NCBI GenBank assembly: GCA_031293105.1
Contig: JAUMSA010000067.1
Coordinates: 1 to 5,279, forward strand
Length of the DNA: 5,279 bases
Origin: Butyricicoccus sp.
GTDB taxonomy: Bacteria; Bacillota; Clostridia; Oscillospirales; Butyricicoccaceae
Direction: 5' to 3'
Position numbers and translations under genes: made by a program. Below are positions 1 to 5,279 of this stretch, one piece after another. The notes below the pieces were generated by a model. It had not been told where the DNA came from, searched no databases, and saw only the letters and a program-made list of their open reading frames with translations. Each line of letters opens with the position of its first letter. Position 1 is the stretch's first letter.

Positions 1-922
1 ACTCCCAGACGCTCGCAATGGTCAAGGCAATCATATAACAAAAGATGGCTGCCACCGGCACCGATGCAAAAAACCATCGGTACACGCCGCGCGGGGTGCG
101 GTTGTTTTTCAGATCGCGCAGCAGAAGCTTGCCACCGCTCAGCGCCATGAGGATGAGCGACAGCACACCGGCCAGCATCAGGCTGCCGTCCACCATGGAG
201 CCCAGCCGCTCGCTGAAATCGGCCAACCGGCCCACCAGGTCGACAAACAGGTTGTTGAGGATATGTAGCACAATGGTCAGCCGCAGCGAATATTTGAGCG
301 ACAAATACCCAAACGTCAGGCCGATGACAAACGCGACCGGAAACTGAACGGCATTGCCATGCATCAGTCCGAAAATCAAGGCGCTGATGATAATGGCAAA
401 CCACCGGCCATATCGCTCCAGCGACCGCAGCAACGCACCGCGATAGACCAGTTCTTCGACCACTGGCGCCACCAGAACCGAGTACACCAGCATGGAGCTG
501 GAAACCGCATAGGAGGTTGCCACATTGTTGGCTGAGTCAAAGGAGGCTCCGGCCGATTCCATCAAATGCACCACCGGTGCACAAACGATGCTGGTCAGCA
601 TTTGCAGTCCCAAAATCATCAGGAAATAGAAGACCACCTGCACCGGCCAGACTTTTTCCCGCCGCTCAAACATATTATCCAGCAGGCGGCTTTCCTTTCC
701 CAGCATCAGCATCGGCAGCGCGCCGCCCAAAGCTGACAGCATCACAATCCAGCCTTCCATCTGCGCCCAGGTATTGCGCAGCGGGCTGAACGCCTGGAGC
801 AGCGCCGAGGCAATCAGACTGAGCAGGATGGATAGGAAAAACATCGTGAGCTGGGAAAGAACGAGTGCCCAGCCGATTTTGCTGAAATCCTGCCGCATGG
901 AGGTTTCATTATAAGGTGCCAT
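1..922 (-). CDS. CPBP family intramembrane glutamic endopeptidase (CAAX/Abi type), partial, 3' end outside window
   Basis: Reading the minus strand from the ATG at 922 gives 307 codons with no stop before the window edge, so the C-terminus is missing. The protein is strongly hydrophobic, with about eight or nine probable membrane segments (near residues 17-43, 58-74, 95-116, 142-155, 174-187, 193-208, 214-229, 247-262, 284-306). All CPBP (Abi, PF02517) motifs are present: EELVYR with E156, E157 and R161; FGLMH with F184 and H188; and HILNN with H220 and N224. These are the family's glutamate/histidine active site within the membrane. Known members include type II CAAX prenyl proteases, bacteriocin-immunity or processing proteins, and many of unknown substrate; the substrate here cannot be told. 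The start is fixed by AAGGAGG six bases upstream. The gene begins inside the last 14 bases of the EamA transporter gene, which implies co-translation. Family and catalytic motifs are clear; the biological role is unknown. Confidence 0.93.
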   Translation of the reverse strand, partial: MAPYNETSMRQDFSKIGWALVLSQLTMFFLSILLSLIASALLQAFSPLRNTWAQMEGWIVMLSALGGALPMLMLGKESRLLDNMFERREKVWPVQVVFYFLMILGLQMLTSIVCAPVVHLMESAGASFDSANNVATSYAVSSSMLVYSVLVAPVVEELVYRGALLRSLERYGRWFAIIISALIFGLMHGNAVQFPVAFVIGLTFGYLSLKYSLRLTIVLHILNNLFVDLVGRLADFSERLGSMVDGSLMLAGVLSLILMALSGGKLLLRDLKNNRTPRGVYRWFFASVPVAAIFCYMIALTIASVWE

Positions 923-1820
923 GTCGGGCCTCCTTCCGTCCAGGGAATCGTCCTTCGCTCAGCAGCAAACCGGCCAGCACCAGAATGGTTCCGCCGATCG
1001 CCTGCGGGGTCATCCGCTCGTGTAAAATAATCGCTGCCAAGACGACCGTAATCGCCGGGGATGCGTAAATATAGACGCAGGTTTTGACCGTACCCAGCAC
1101 TTTCACCGCAAAGTTCCAAACGATAAAGCACAAAGCGCTCGCACCCAATCCAAGGAACAACAGATTTGCGATCTCCACCGGGCTTGCCGTCCAGACCGCT
1201 TGCAACCGAAAGCGCACCACCGCCGCGACCGGCAGCATGAACATCACCCCATAGGTGAAGATTCGCCGGGTAGCGCCCACGGTCGGATAGCCGCATTCGG
1301 CAATCTTGCGGGTCAAGGTCGAATAGACGCCCCAGGCCATCGCGGCACAGAAGGCCAGCGCCGCACCGGCCGGCTGGACATGGCCGGAACCGCCATCCCC
1401 GGCCGCAATCAGGCATAGCCCCACAATCGCTACCGCAAAGCCGACAAAAAAGCCGGGTTTTAATGGGGTTTTGAGGAACAGCGCCGAGCAGATGCCGGCA
1501 AACAGCGGCGCGCTGGATACCATTACGCCAATCACCGATGCGTCGCCGTAATTGAGGGCGATATTTTCACACAGATAGTACAGCACCAGCCCCGAGAGTC
1601 CGGCTCCGGCAAAATACACTTCATGCCGCCGCTCTTGCAGCCGCATTGAACGCGGACTGATGACCCACAAGGCCGCAAGCCCCAGGGCAAAACGAAGCAG
1701 TAAAATTTCTACGGGTGTAAAATGGCGCAATAGAATCTTGGTGGAAATAAACGTTGCGCCCCAGACCGACACGGTGAAAATCGCCGCGATATGGCCGGTA
1801 GATCGGTGTTCCAAACGCAT
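909..1820 (-). CDS. EamA/DMT superfamily transporter (10 TM, RhaT/YdcZ-like drug/metabolite exporter)
   Basis: The 303-residue product has the size and layout of a full DMT/EamA (PF00892) permease: two repeats of five hydrophobic helices, at about residues 10-30, 38-56, 68-88, 94-116, 123-141, then 151-169, 186-206, 216-236, 246-266 and 272-290. Family hallmarks are seen: the N-terminal SVWGATFISTK segment in helix 1, the LLRFALG stretch in helix 2, the MAWGVYSTLTRK segment opening the second repeat, and the P-A-HER pattern (SPAITVVLAAIILHERMT, residues 254-271) in helix 9. Such proteins move amino acids, nucleotide-sugars, metabolites or drugs, usually outward through the cytoplasmic membrane; the substrate cannot be read from sequence. 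The ATG at 1820 follows GAGGG with a six-base spacer. The gene lies 28 bases after mnmA and overlaps the protease gene by 14 bases. The last residues (RKEARHGTL) double as the ribosome binding site and start region of that next gene. Confidence 0.95.
   Translation of the reverse strand: MRLEHRSTGHIAAIFTVSVWGATFISTKILLRHFTPVEILLLRFALGLAALWVISPRSMRLQERRHEVYFAGAGLSGLVLYYLCENIALNYGDASVIGVMVSSAPLFAGICSALFLKTPLKPGFFVGFAVAIVGLCLIAAGDGGSGHVQPAGAALAFCAAMAWGVYSTLTRKIAECGYPTVGATRRIFTYGVMFMLPVAAVVRFRLQAVWTASPVEIANLLFLGLGASALCFIVWNFAVKVLGTVKTCVYIYASPAITVVLAAIILHERMTPQAIGGTILVLAGLLLSEGRFPGRKEARHGTL
929..935 (-). promoter_or_regulatory. Ribosome binding site of the CPBP protease gene
   Basis: The minus strand reads AAGGAGG, then six bases, then ATG at 922. 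This near-perfect anti-16S match decides the start of the protease gene. It lies within the C-terminal codons of the upstream transporter gene. Confidence 0.85.
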
Positions 1821-1826
1821 GGTAAA

Positions 1827-1831
1827 CCCTC
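1827..1831 (-). promoter_or_regulatory. Ribosome binding site of the EamA transporter gene
   Basis: GAGGG on the minus strand stands six bases before the ATG at 1820. A second ATG at 1833, in another frame, overlaps this site and opens only a short out-of-frame reading. The 28-base space between mnmA and this gene (1821-1848) contains this site and a short T-run but no hairpin, so I see neither a terminator nor a promoter there. Confidence 0.75.
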
Positions 1832-1848
1832 ATTGCTGTCTAAAAAAT

Positions 1849-2865
1849 TCAATCGATAAAGCCGCCGCCAATTACGGTATCGCCGTCATAAAAGACCGCA
1901 GCTTGTCCGGCTGCGGGCGCACGGACCGCATCGTCAAAGACAATCTTGGCGTCGGTCCCGTCCGGATATACGATGGCACGGTCGGCATGCTTGGAATACC
2001 GCACGCGCACCTCGCAGGCAAACGGCCCATCCTGTGCATATTCGGGGGCACAGTAATTGACCTGGCGCACGGTGATCTCCTTGCGGAATACATCCTCGAG
2101 CGACAGGACGACCTCATTGGTCTCCGGCCGCAGTTCGTGCACAAACAGCCGTCCGGTGGCGGCTACGCCCAGCCCCTTGCGCTGGCCGACCGTATATTGG
2201 TGGATGCCCTTATGGCGGCCGAGGACATTACCCTCCTGGTCGACAAAATTGCCTTCCGGCAGCTGCACGCCCCGGCGCTCCAGCCAGCCACACCAATCGC
2301 CGTCCGGGATGAAGCAGACATCCATGCTGTCCTTCTTCCCGGCGTTCGGAATCTCCCGCTCTCGTGCGAGCGCACGCACAGCGTCCTTATCGGCCGCTTC
2401 CCCCAAGGGGAACAGGCAGCGCTCCAAAATGGCCCGCGGCAGCCGGTGCAGCATGTACGTCTGATCCTTGGGCGAACGGGCGCGCTGCAACAGCGCGCGG
2501 CCCTCGGCATCCCGGCCGATGCGCGCATAATGCCCGGTCGCAAGATACCGCGCGCCGATCGAATCGGCATAGTCGGCCAAGGCGCGGAATTTGACGGTCG
2601 GATTGCACATCACACAGGGGTTGGGGGTGCGTGCGTGCTGGTATTCTTCGGCGAAGTAGCGGCACACATGTTCTTCCAGCTCCTGTGCCCGGTGAGCGAT
2701 ATAGAGCGGAATGCCGACCGCGTCGGCGACTTTTTGTGCTTCCGCTTCCCCGCCCAGGCCCAGTTCCAGAAACAGGCCATGTACTTCATATCCCTGCTCG
2801 CGCAGTAGAGATGCGGCGACCGCCGAATCAACACCGCCCGACAGACCTAATACAACTTTTTCCAT
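1849..2865 (-). CDS. mnmA: tRNA-specific 2-thiouridylase MnmA
   Basis: MnmA (TrmU) adenylates U34 of tRNA-Lys, -Glu and -Gln in the cytoplasm and replaces O2 with sulfur, giving s2U. The sulfur normally comes from a cysteine desulfurase, which is not encoded here. The 338-residue protein has the N-terminal PP-loop GLSGGVDS (residues 7-14), NPCVMCN (82-88), ATGHYAR (109-115), KDQTY (133-137), KKDSMDVCF (177-185), GQRKGLG (227-233) and a C-terminal beta-barrel ending in a QAAVFYDGDTVIGGG segment (321-335). C87 and C184 match the catalytic pair of E. coli MnmA (C102 and C199); the aspartate three residues before the first is here C84, giving CxxC. It is about 30 residues shorter than the E. coli enzyme, mainly in the loop after residue 33. 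The ATG at 2865 is preferred over the in-frame ATG at 2880, because bases 2873-2878 form GGAGGG seven bases upstream and the protein then begins MEKVVLGLSGG. The start shares one base with the lipoprotein gene's stop (TGATG). Confidence 0.97.
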   Translation of the reverse strand: MEKVVLGLSGGVDSAVAASLLREQGYEVHGLFLELGLGGEAEAQKVADAVGIPLYIAHRAQELEEHVCRYFAEEYQHARTPNPCVMCNPTVKFRALADYADSIGARYLATGHYARIGRDAEGRALLQRARSPKDQTYMLHRLPRAILERCLFPLGEAADKDAVRALAREREIPNAGKKDSMDVCFIPDGDWCGWLERRGVQLPEGNFVDQEGNVLGRHKGIHQYTVGQRKGLGVAATGRLFVHELRPETNEVVLSLEDVFRKEITVRQVNYCAPEYAQDGPFACEVRVRYSKHADRAIVYPDGTDAKIVFDDAVRAPAAGQAAVFYDGDTVIGGGFID

Positions 2866-4412
2866 CAGTTTGCCCTCCATCCGCCGACACCATGGAACAG
2901 CCAGTTGGGCGACGGATTAAATCCATTGATAAGCTTGCTGCGCACCGCGACTTGGTCGCGGATAAACGCGATGGGCACAATCGGCATTTCGTTCAGAAGC
3001 TGCGTGTACAGCGTCTGCTTGGCCTCGTCGGTGCCCAAGGCGCGCGCCTGCTCGATCAAATAATCGGTATCGATATTGGAATACTGTCCATAATTGAGTG
3101 CGCCGCCGGTCGCAATCAGCGAACGCAGGTCAAAATCGGGCGTCATCCGGGTTTCGCCATAGAAGATTTCAAAATTCCCGGACGCCAGACGCGCGGTGTA
3201 TTCTTCAAACGGTACGGCTTCCACGGTAGCCCGGATGCCCAGCACCAGCAGCGCATCGGCGACCGCCTGCGCGGCGCTGACCTTGAACGTGTTTTCACTG
3301 TTGACCAAAATGGTCGGCGCAAAATTGGCCCGACCCGCACCATTGTCGTAATCGATCGTGCCGTCGCCATTGCTGTCGATCAGGCCCGCTGAGGCCAGCA
3401 ACGCCGTAGCGTTATCCCGGTTGGCCTCCACACTCGTGGCAGGCGCCTTCGGCTGCGGATTGACCGGCAAGACCGCTGGGTCGGCAAAGGTTTGCAGCTG
3501 CGTTCCGCAGATATCTTTTCGCGCAATCGCTGCCGAGATGGCTTGCCGCACCGCGGGCAGGCTGCACGGCCCAACCTTGCCGAAGCCCAAATAATGCAGG
3601 CAGGTGGTCGGAATCTGGTGCAGATCGACCGACCCGCTGATGGTAATGGGTTCGGAACTGATGCGCTCGGTGCGCACCAGCGAGATATCGCCGGTTTCAA
3701 AGCTGTGCATCACAGCGTCCGACCGGGTGGTGTTGACGAGCGTGATTTTTTGAAACGTATCGACCGCGCCGCCATGCCATCCCGCATAGGGCGACAGCCA
3801 CCAGGCGCCGTCCACATAGTTGGGCTGATAAGCGCCCGTACCGCCCGAGAAGGTCTCGTCCTCGGTGCCGGCCTGGAAGATCGGAATGTCCATCAAGCGT
3901 GGAAAATCCATATTGGCCGACGACAGCACCACGCCCACGGTATTGTCATCTTCGGCATACACCGATTTCACATCGGCCATGCGCGAATAGTAAGGCGATG
4001 TTTCATTGGCCTTGACCGTATTTAATGTATAGACCACATCATCCGCGGTCAGCGCATCGCCCGACCAGAAGGTCACGCCCGGTTTGATGTGGAACGTAAA
4101 GCTGATGCCGTCCCCCTCCCAGCTTTCGCACAGCATGAGCTGCGGCTGGAAGTTATTGTCCAAGTAAAACAGGCCTTCATACAACGCGTCCAGCAAAGGC
4201 CGGTTCATATCCGATGTCGATAAAACCGGGTTAATTTTCTCCCCGGTATAGTAGGCCAGCCCAAAATAGCCGGCTCCATGGTTTTCCACGACCGTTTCGG
4301 CCGAGTCTTCGCTGCTGGTCGCAACGCCCAGCCGTTCGGTCAAAGTGCATCCGGTGAGCAGACAGCAGGCCAGCGCCGCTGCCAGCAATCGTTTCAGACG
4401 CGGATATTTCAT
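2865..4412 (-). CDS. ABC transporter substrate-binding lipoprotein, family 5 (peptide/nickel type)
   Basis: The 515-residue product begins with a lipoprotein signal: basic MKYPRLKR, a hydrophobic core, and lipobox LLTGC with the lipidated cysteine at residue 22. It is therefore exported and anchored on the outer face of the membrane. The rest resembles SBP_bac_5 (PF00496; OppA/DppA/NikA): RPLLDALYEGLFYLD (71-85), FTFHIKPGVTFWSGDALTADDVVYTL (105-130, a family hallmark), GTGAY (191-195), AVRQAISAAIARKDI (287-301), the DSNGDGTID loop (346-354) often seen in this family, and a C-terminal EMPIVPI segment (475-481). Length matches the family. Ligand specificity (oligopeptide, dipeptide, nickel, muropeptide, opine) cannot be read from sequence. 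No permease or ATPase gene is in the window. The start is set by the signal peptide; the in-frame ATG at 4499 would add 29 polar residues in front of it. It overlaps pgeF by four bases (ATGA) and shares one base with mnmA. Confidence 0.93.
   Translation of the reverse strand: MKYPRLKRLLAAALACCLLTGCTLTERLGVATSSEDSAETVVENHGAGYFGLAYYTGEKINPVLSTSDMNRPLLDALYEGLFYLDNNFQPQLMLCESWEGDGISFTFHIKPGVTFWSGDALTADDVVYTLNTVKANETSPYYSRMADVKSVYAEDDNTVGVVLSSANMDFPRLMDIPIFQAGTEDETFSGGTGAYQPNYVDGAWWLSPYAGWHGGAVDTFQKITLVNTTRSDAVMHSFETGDISLVRTERISSEPITISGSVDLHQIPTTCLHYLGFGKVGPCSLPAVRQAISAAIARKDICGTQLQTFADPAVLPVNPQPKAPATSVEANRDNATALLASAGLIDSNGDGTIDYDNGAGRANFAPTILVNSENTFKVSAAQAVADALLVLGIRATVEAVPFEEYTARLASGNFEIFYGETRMTPDFDLRSLIATGGALNYGQYSNIDTDYLIEQARALGTDEAKQTLYTQLLNEMPIVPIAFIRDQVAVRSKLINGFNPSPNWLFHGVGGWRAN
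2873..2878 (-). promoter_or_regulatory. Ribosome binding site deciding the mnmA start
   Basis: GGAGGG on the minus strand lies seven bases before the ATG at 2865 and is inside the last codons of the lipoprotein gene. The alternative ATG at 2880 overlaps this very site and has no comparable site of its own, so it is more likely part of the leader than a start. Confidence 0.75.
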
Positions 4413-5239
4413 TTGAATCGCTTTTCTCCTTCCGTAGACGATAGGCAGATGATTCCCGCTTGCACACCGCGTTCCCCTTTCGTCACCCGGTGCGACCAAA
4501 ATTCATCGCTGTGACAATAGGTACACAGCCCGCTATTGACGATATTTTCGGCCCGTACACCCGCGCTTTGCAGCAGCATGGCGTTGATGCCTTGTAAATC
4601 CACATGAAATTTCGGGCCTTTTTCCCGGATAAACGGCTGCACCTGAGCACCCATCTGCTGCTCCATCGCCTGGGGTACATCGGCATCGGTTTCAAAGCAG
4701 CACACGCCGATCGACGGCCCAATGACCGCAATCAGACTGTCCCGCTGCGCGCCAAACGCGGCAGCCATGGCATCCACCGTTTTGGGTAGGATACCCAGCG
4801 CCGTGCCCCGCCATCCAGCGTGGCAGACGCCGCAGCTTTGGCTCGTAGGGTCATACAGCAGCGTCACCACACAGTCGGCATAAAACCCGGCCAGCGGCGT
4901 ATCCGGCAGATTGGTAATCAGGGCGTCCGATTCCCAGGCCATTGGCCGGGTCAGGCCCATGCCGGCAGTCTCCTCGGTGACGACCGTGACCTGGTCGCGG
5001 TGCACCTGTTTGGTCATGGTAATCCGTTCGTAGGGAATGGACAACGCATCGGCCAAAATGTGATAATTTTGGCGCACGTTTTCGGGGTCATCGCCCCGCC
5101 CAAATCCCAGGTTCATGCTTTCACACGCGCCGGTACTCACACCGCCGCGTTTGGTTGTAAACGCGTGCCGCACCGGCAAACGTGTACAGGTGTAATATTG
5201 AAAGGCGCCGCACGCACGGCGCGCCATGGTATCATCCAT
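4409..5239 (-). CDS. pgeF: PgeF/YfiH family protein (peptidoglycan editing factor; polyphenol oxidase/laccase-domain, purine nucleoside phosphorylase)
   Basis: The 276-residue product is a full-length Cu-oxidase_4 (PF02578) protein of the YfiH/YlmD group. Motifs in order: TTKRGGVS (28-35), NLGFGRGDDPENVRQNY (43-59), MTKQVH (75-80), YADC (120-123), HAGWRGT (140-146), GPSIGVCCFE (174-183) and CTYCHSDEFWSHR (239-251). H80, C123 and H140 match the conserved metal-binding triad. In E. coli, YfiH/PgeF is reported to clear UDP-MurNAc carrying L-Ser instead of L-Ala; other members and the human homologue FAMIN act on purine nucleosides by deamination or phosphorolysis. Which activity applies here is not decidable. 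The usual proline two residues after the metal-binding cysteine is V125. The start at 5239 has GAGGAA upstream; a second ATG at 5227 is less well placed. The C-terminal codons carry the ribosome binding site of the lipoprotein gene, and the stop overlaps its start. Confidence 0.94.
   Translation of the reverse strand: MDDTMARRACGAFQYYTCTRLPVRHAFTTKRGGVSTGACESMNLGFGRGDDPENVRQNYHILADALSIPYERITMTKQVHRDQVTVVTEETAGMGLTRPMAWESDALITNLPDTPLAGFYADCVVTLLYDPTSQSCGVCHAGWRGTALGILPKTVDAMAAAFGAQRDSLIAVIGPSIGVCCFETDADVPQAMEQQMGAQVQPFIREKGPKFHVDLQGINAMLLQSAGVRAENIVNSGLCTYCHSDEFWSHRVTKGERGVQAGIICLSSTEGEKRFK
4426..4433 (-). promoter_or_regulatory. Ribosome binding site of the lipoprotein gene
   Basis: The minus strand reads GGAAGGAG inside the last codons of pgeF, about 13 bases before the ATG at 4412. 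The spacing is longer than usual. The ATGA overlap suggests that termination-reinitiation from pgeF helps translation. Confidence 0.55.
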
Positions 5240-5245
5240 TTTTGA

Positions 5246-5251
5246 TTCCTC
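5246..5251 (-). promoter_or_regulatory. Ribosome binding site of pgeF
   Basis: GAGGAA on the minus strand stands about six bases before the ATG at 5239. It is moderate in strength and supports this start. The remaining 28 bases to the right edge show no recognisable promoter element, and are too short to say whether they belong to an upstream gene. Confidence 0.6.
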
Positions 5252-5279
5252 GATTCGTGGACAGTGTTCTCGTGCCGCC

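Larger units (their letters stand above)
1..5239 (-). other. Probable five-gene operon (pgeF, SBP lipoprotein, mnmA, eamA, CPBP protease)
   Basis: All five genes run the same way. Their junctions are a 4-base overlap (ATGA), a 1-base overlap (TGATG), a 28-base gap, and a 14-base overlap. No hairpin followed by a T-run is visible at any junction, and every gene has its own ribosome binding site. This spacing is typical of one transcript with translational coupling. The promoter must lie to the right of the window, or in the unseen part of an upstream gene, and the terminator to the left. Confidence 0.75.

Noticed and set aside
45..347. 100-codon plus-strand reading opposite the CPBP protease gene
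   Set aside because: Ser/Arg-rich shadow; the minus strand here carries the HILNN motif and membrane helices of a real protease.
814..1416. 200-codon minus-strand reading overlapping the transporter and the protease start
   Set aside because: It is a shifted frame of the EamA gene; the product is Arg/Gly/Cys-rich, without family features, and conflicts with two well-supported genes.
1821..1848. Possible promoter or terminator between mnmA and the EamA gene, suggested by an AT-rich T-run
   Set aside because: At 28 bases there is no inverted repeat before the T-run and no paired -35/-10 elements; only a ribosome binding site is supported.
1660..2808. 382-codon open reading on the plus strand opposite mnmA, longer than mnmA itself
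   Set aside because: It lies antisense to a gene with unmistakable MnmA motifs, shows no recognisable domain, has no ribosome binding site I can see, and has the Arg/Pro/His-rich makeup of a GC-driven shadow.
2863..2880. Upstream ATG at 2880 as the mnmA start (five extra residues)
   Set aside because: That ATG overlaps the GGAGGG site serving the ATG at 2865, and MnmA proteins typically begin only a few residues before the PP-loop.
2631..3392. 253-codon plus-strand reading opposite the mnmA/lipoprotein junction
   Set aside because: It crosses antisense over two solid genes, has no domain signal, and is Arg-rich as expected for a shadow frame.
3492..4025. 177-codon plus-strand reading opposite the lipoprotein gene
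   Set aside because: Antisense shadow with no recognisable motif or start signal.
4820..5245. 141-codon plus-strand reading opposite pgeF
   Set aside because: Antisense to conserved PgeF motifs; composition is typical of a complementary-strand artefact.

Overview
The window is a compact, gene-dense stretch with all coding capacity on the minus strand. Five protein genes are read from right to left: a PgeF/YfiH-family multicopper-oxidase-like enzyme, a family 5 (oligopeptide/nickel type) ABC transporter substrate-binding lipoprotein, the tRNA 2-thiouridylase MnmA, an EamA/DMT-family 10-helix transporter, and a CPBP (CAAX protease/bacteriocin-processing) membrane protease that runs off the left edge. 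GC content is moderately high (by eye roughly 55-60%). The Shine-Dalgarno sequences are strong and purine-rich (AAGGAGG, GGAGGG), a lipobox lipoprotein is present, and the gene types fit a Gram-positive Clostridia-like bacterium. A higher-GC gut member of the Oscillospirales (Ruminococcaceae/Butyricicoccaceae) is my best guess, from style rather than from any database match.

Layout, in order of transcription. pgeF (5239-4409) overlaps the lipoprotein gene (4412-2865) by 4 bases (ATGA). The lipoprotein stop shares one base with the mnmA start (TGATG; mnmA is 2865-1849). A 28-base gap holding only a ribosome binding site leads to the EamA transporter gene (1820-909). Its last 14 bases overlap the start of the CPBP protease gene (922 to beyond position 1). 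I see no terminator or convincing promoter between any of them, so they read as one operon whose promoter lies to the right of the window and whose end lies to the left.

Functionally the operon mixes housekeeping and envelope roles: PgeF (muropeptide-precursor quality control and/or purine nucleoside phosphorolysis), MnmA (s2U34 in tRNA wobble positions), a peptide-type solute-binding lipoprotein without its permease or ATPases, a drug/metabolite-type exporter, and an intramembrane protease. No single pathway clearly joins them. The shared transcription unit is evident, the shared function is not.

There is no RNA gene, mobile element, CRISPR array, or repeat that I can support. The region looks ordinary. 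The points most worth a second look are the three-cysteine (CxxC + C) active site of MnmA, the orphan peptide-binding lipoprotein translationally coupled to pgeF, and the protease gene that is easily missed because its stop codon lies outside the window.
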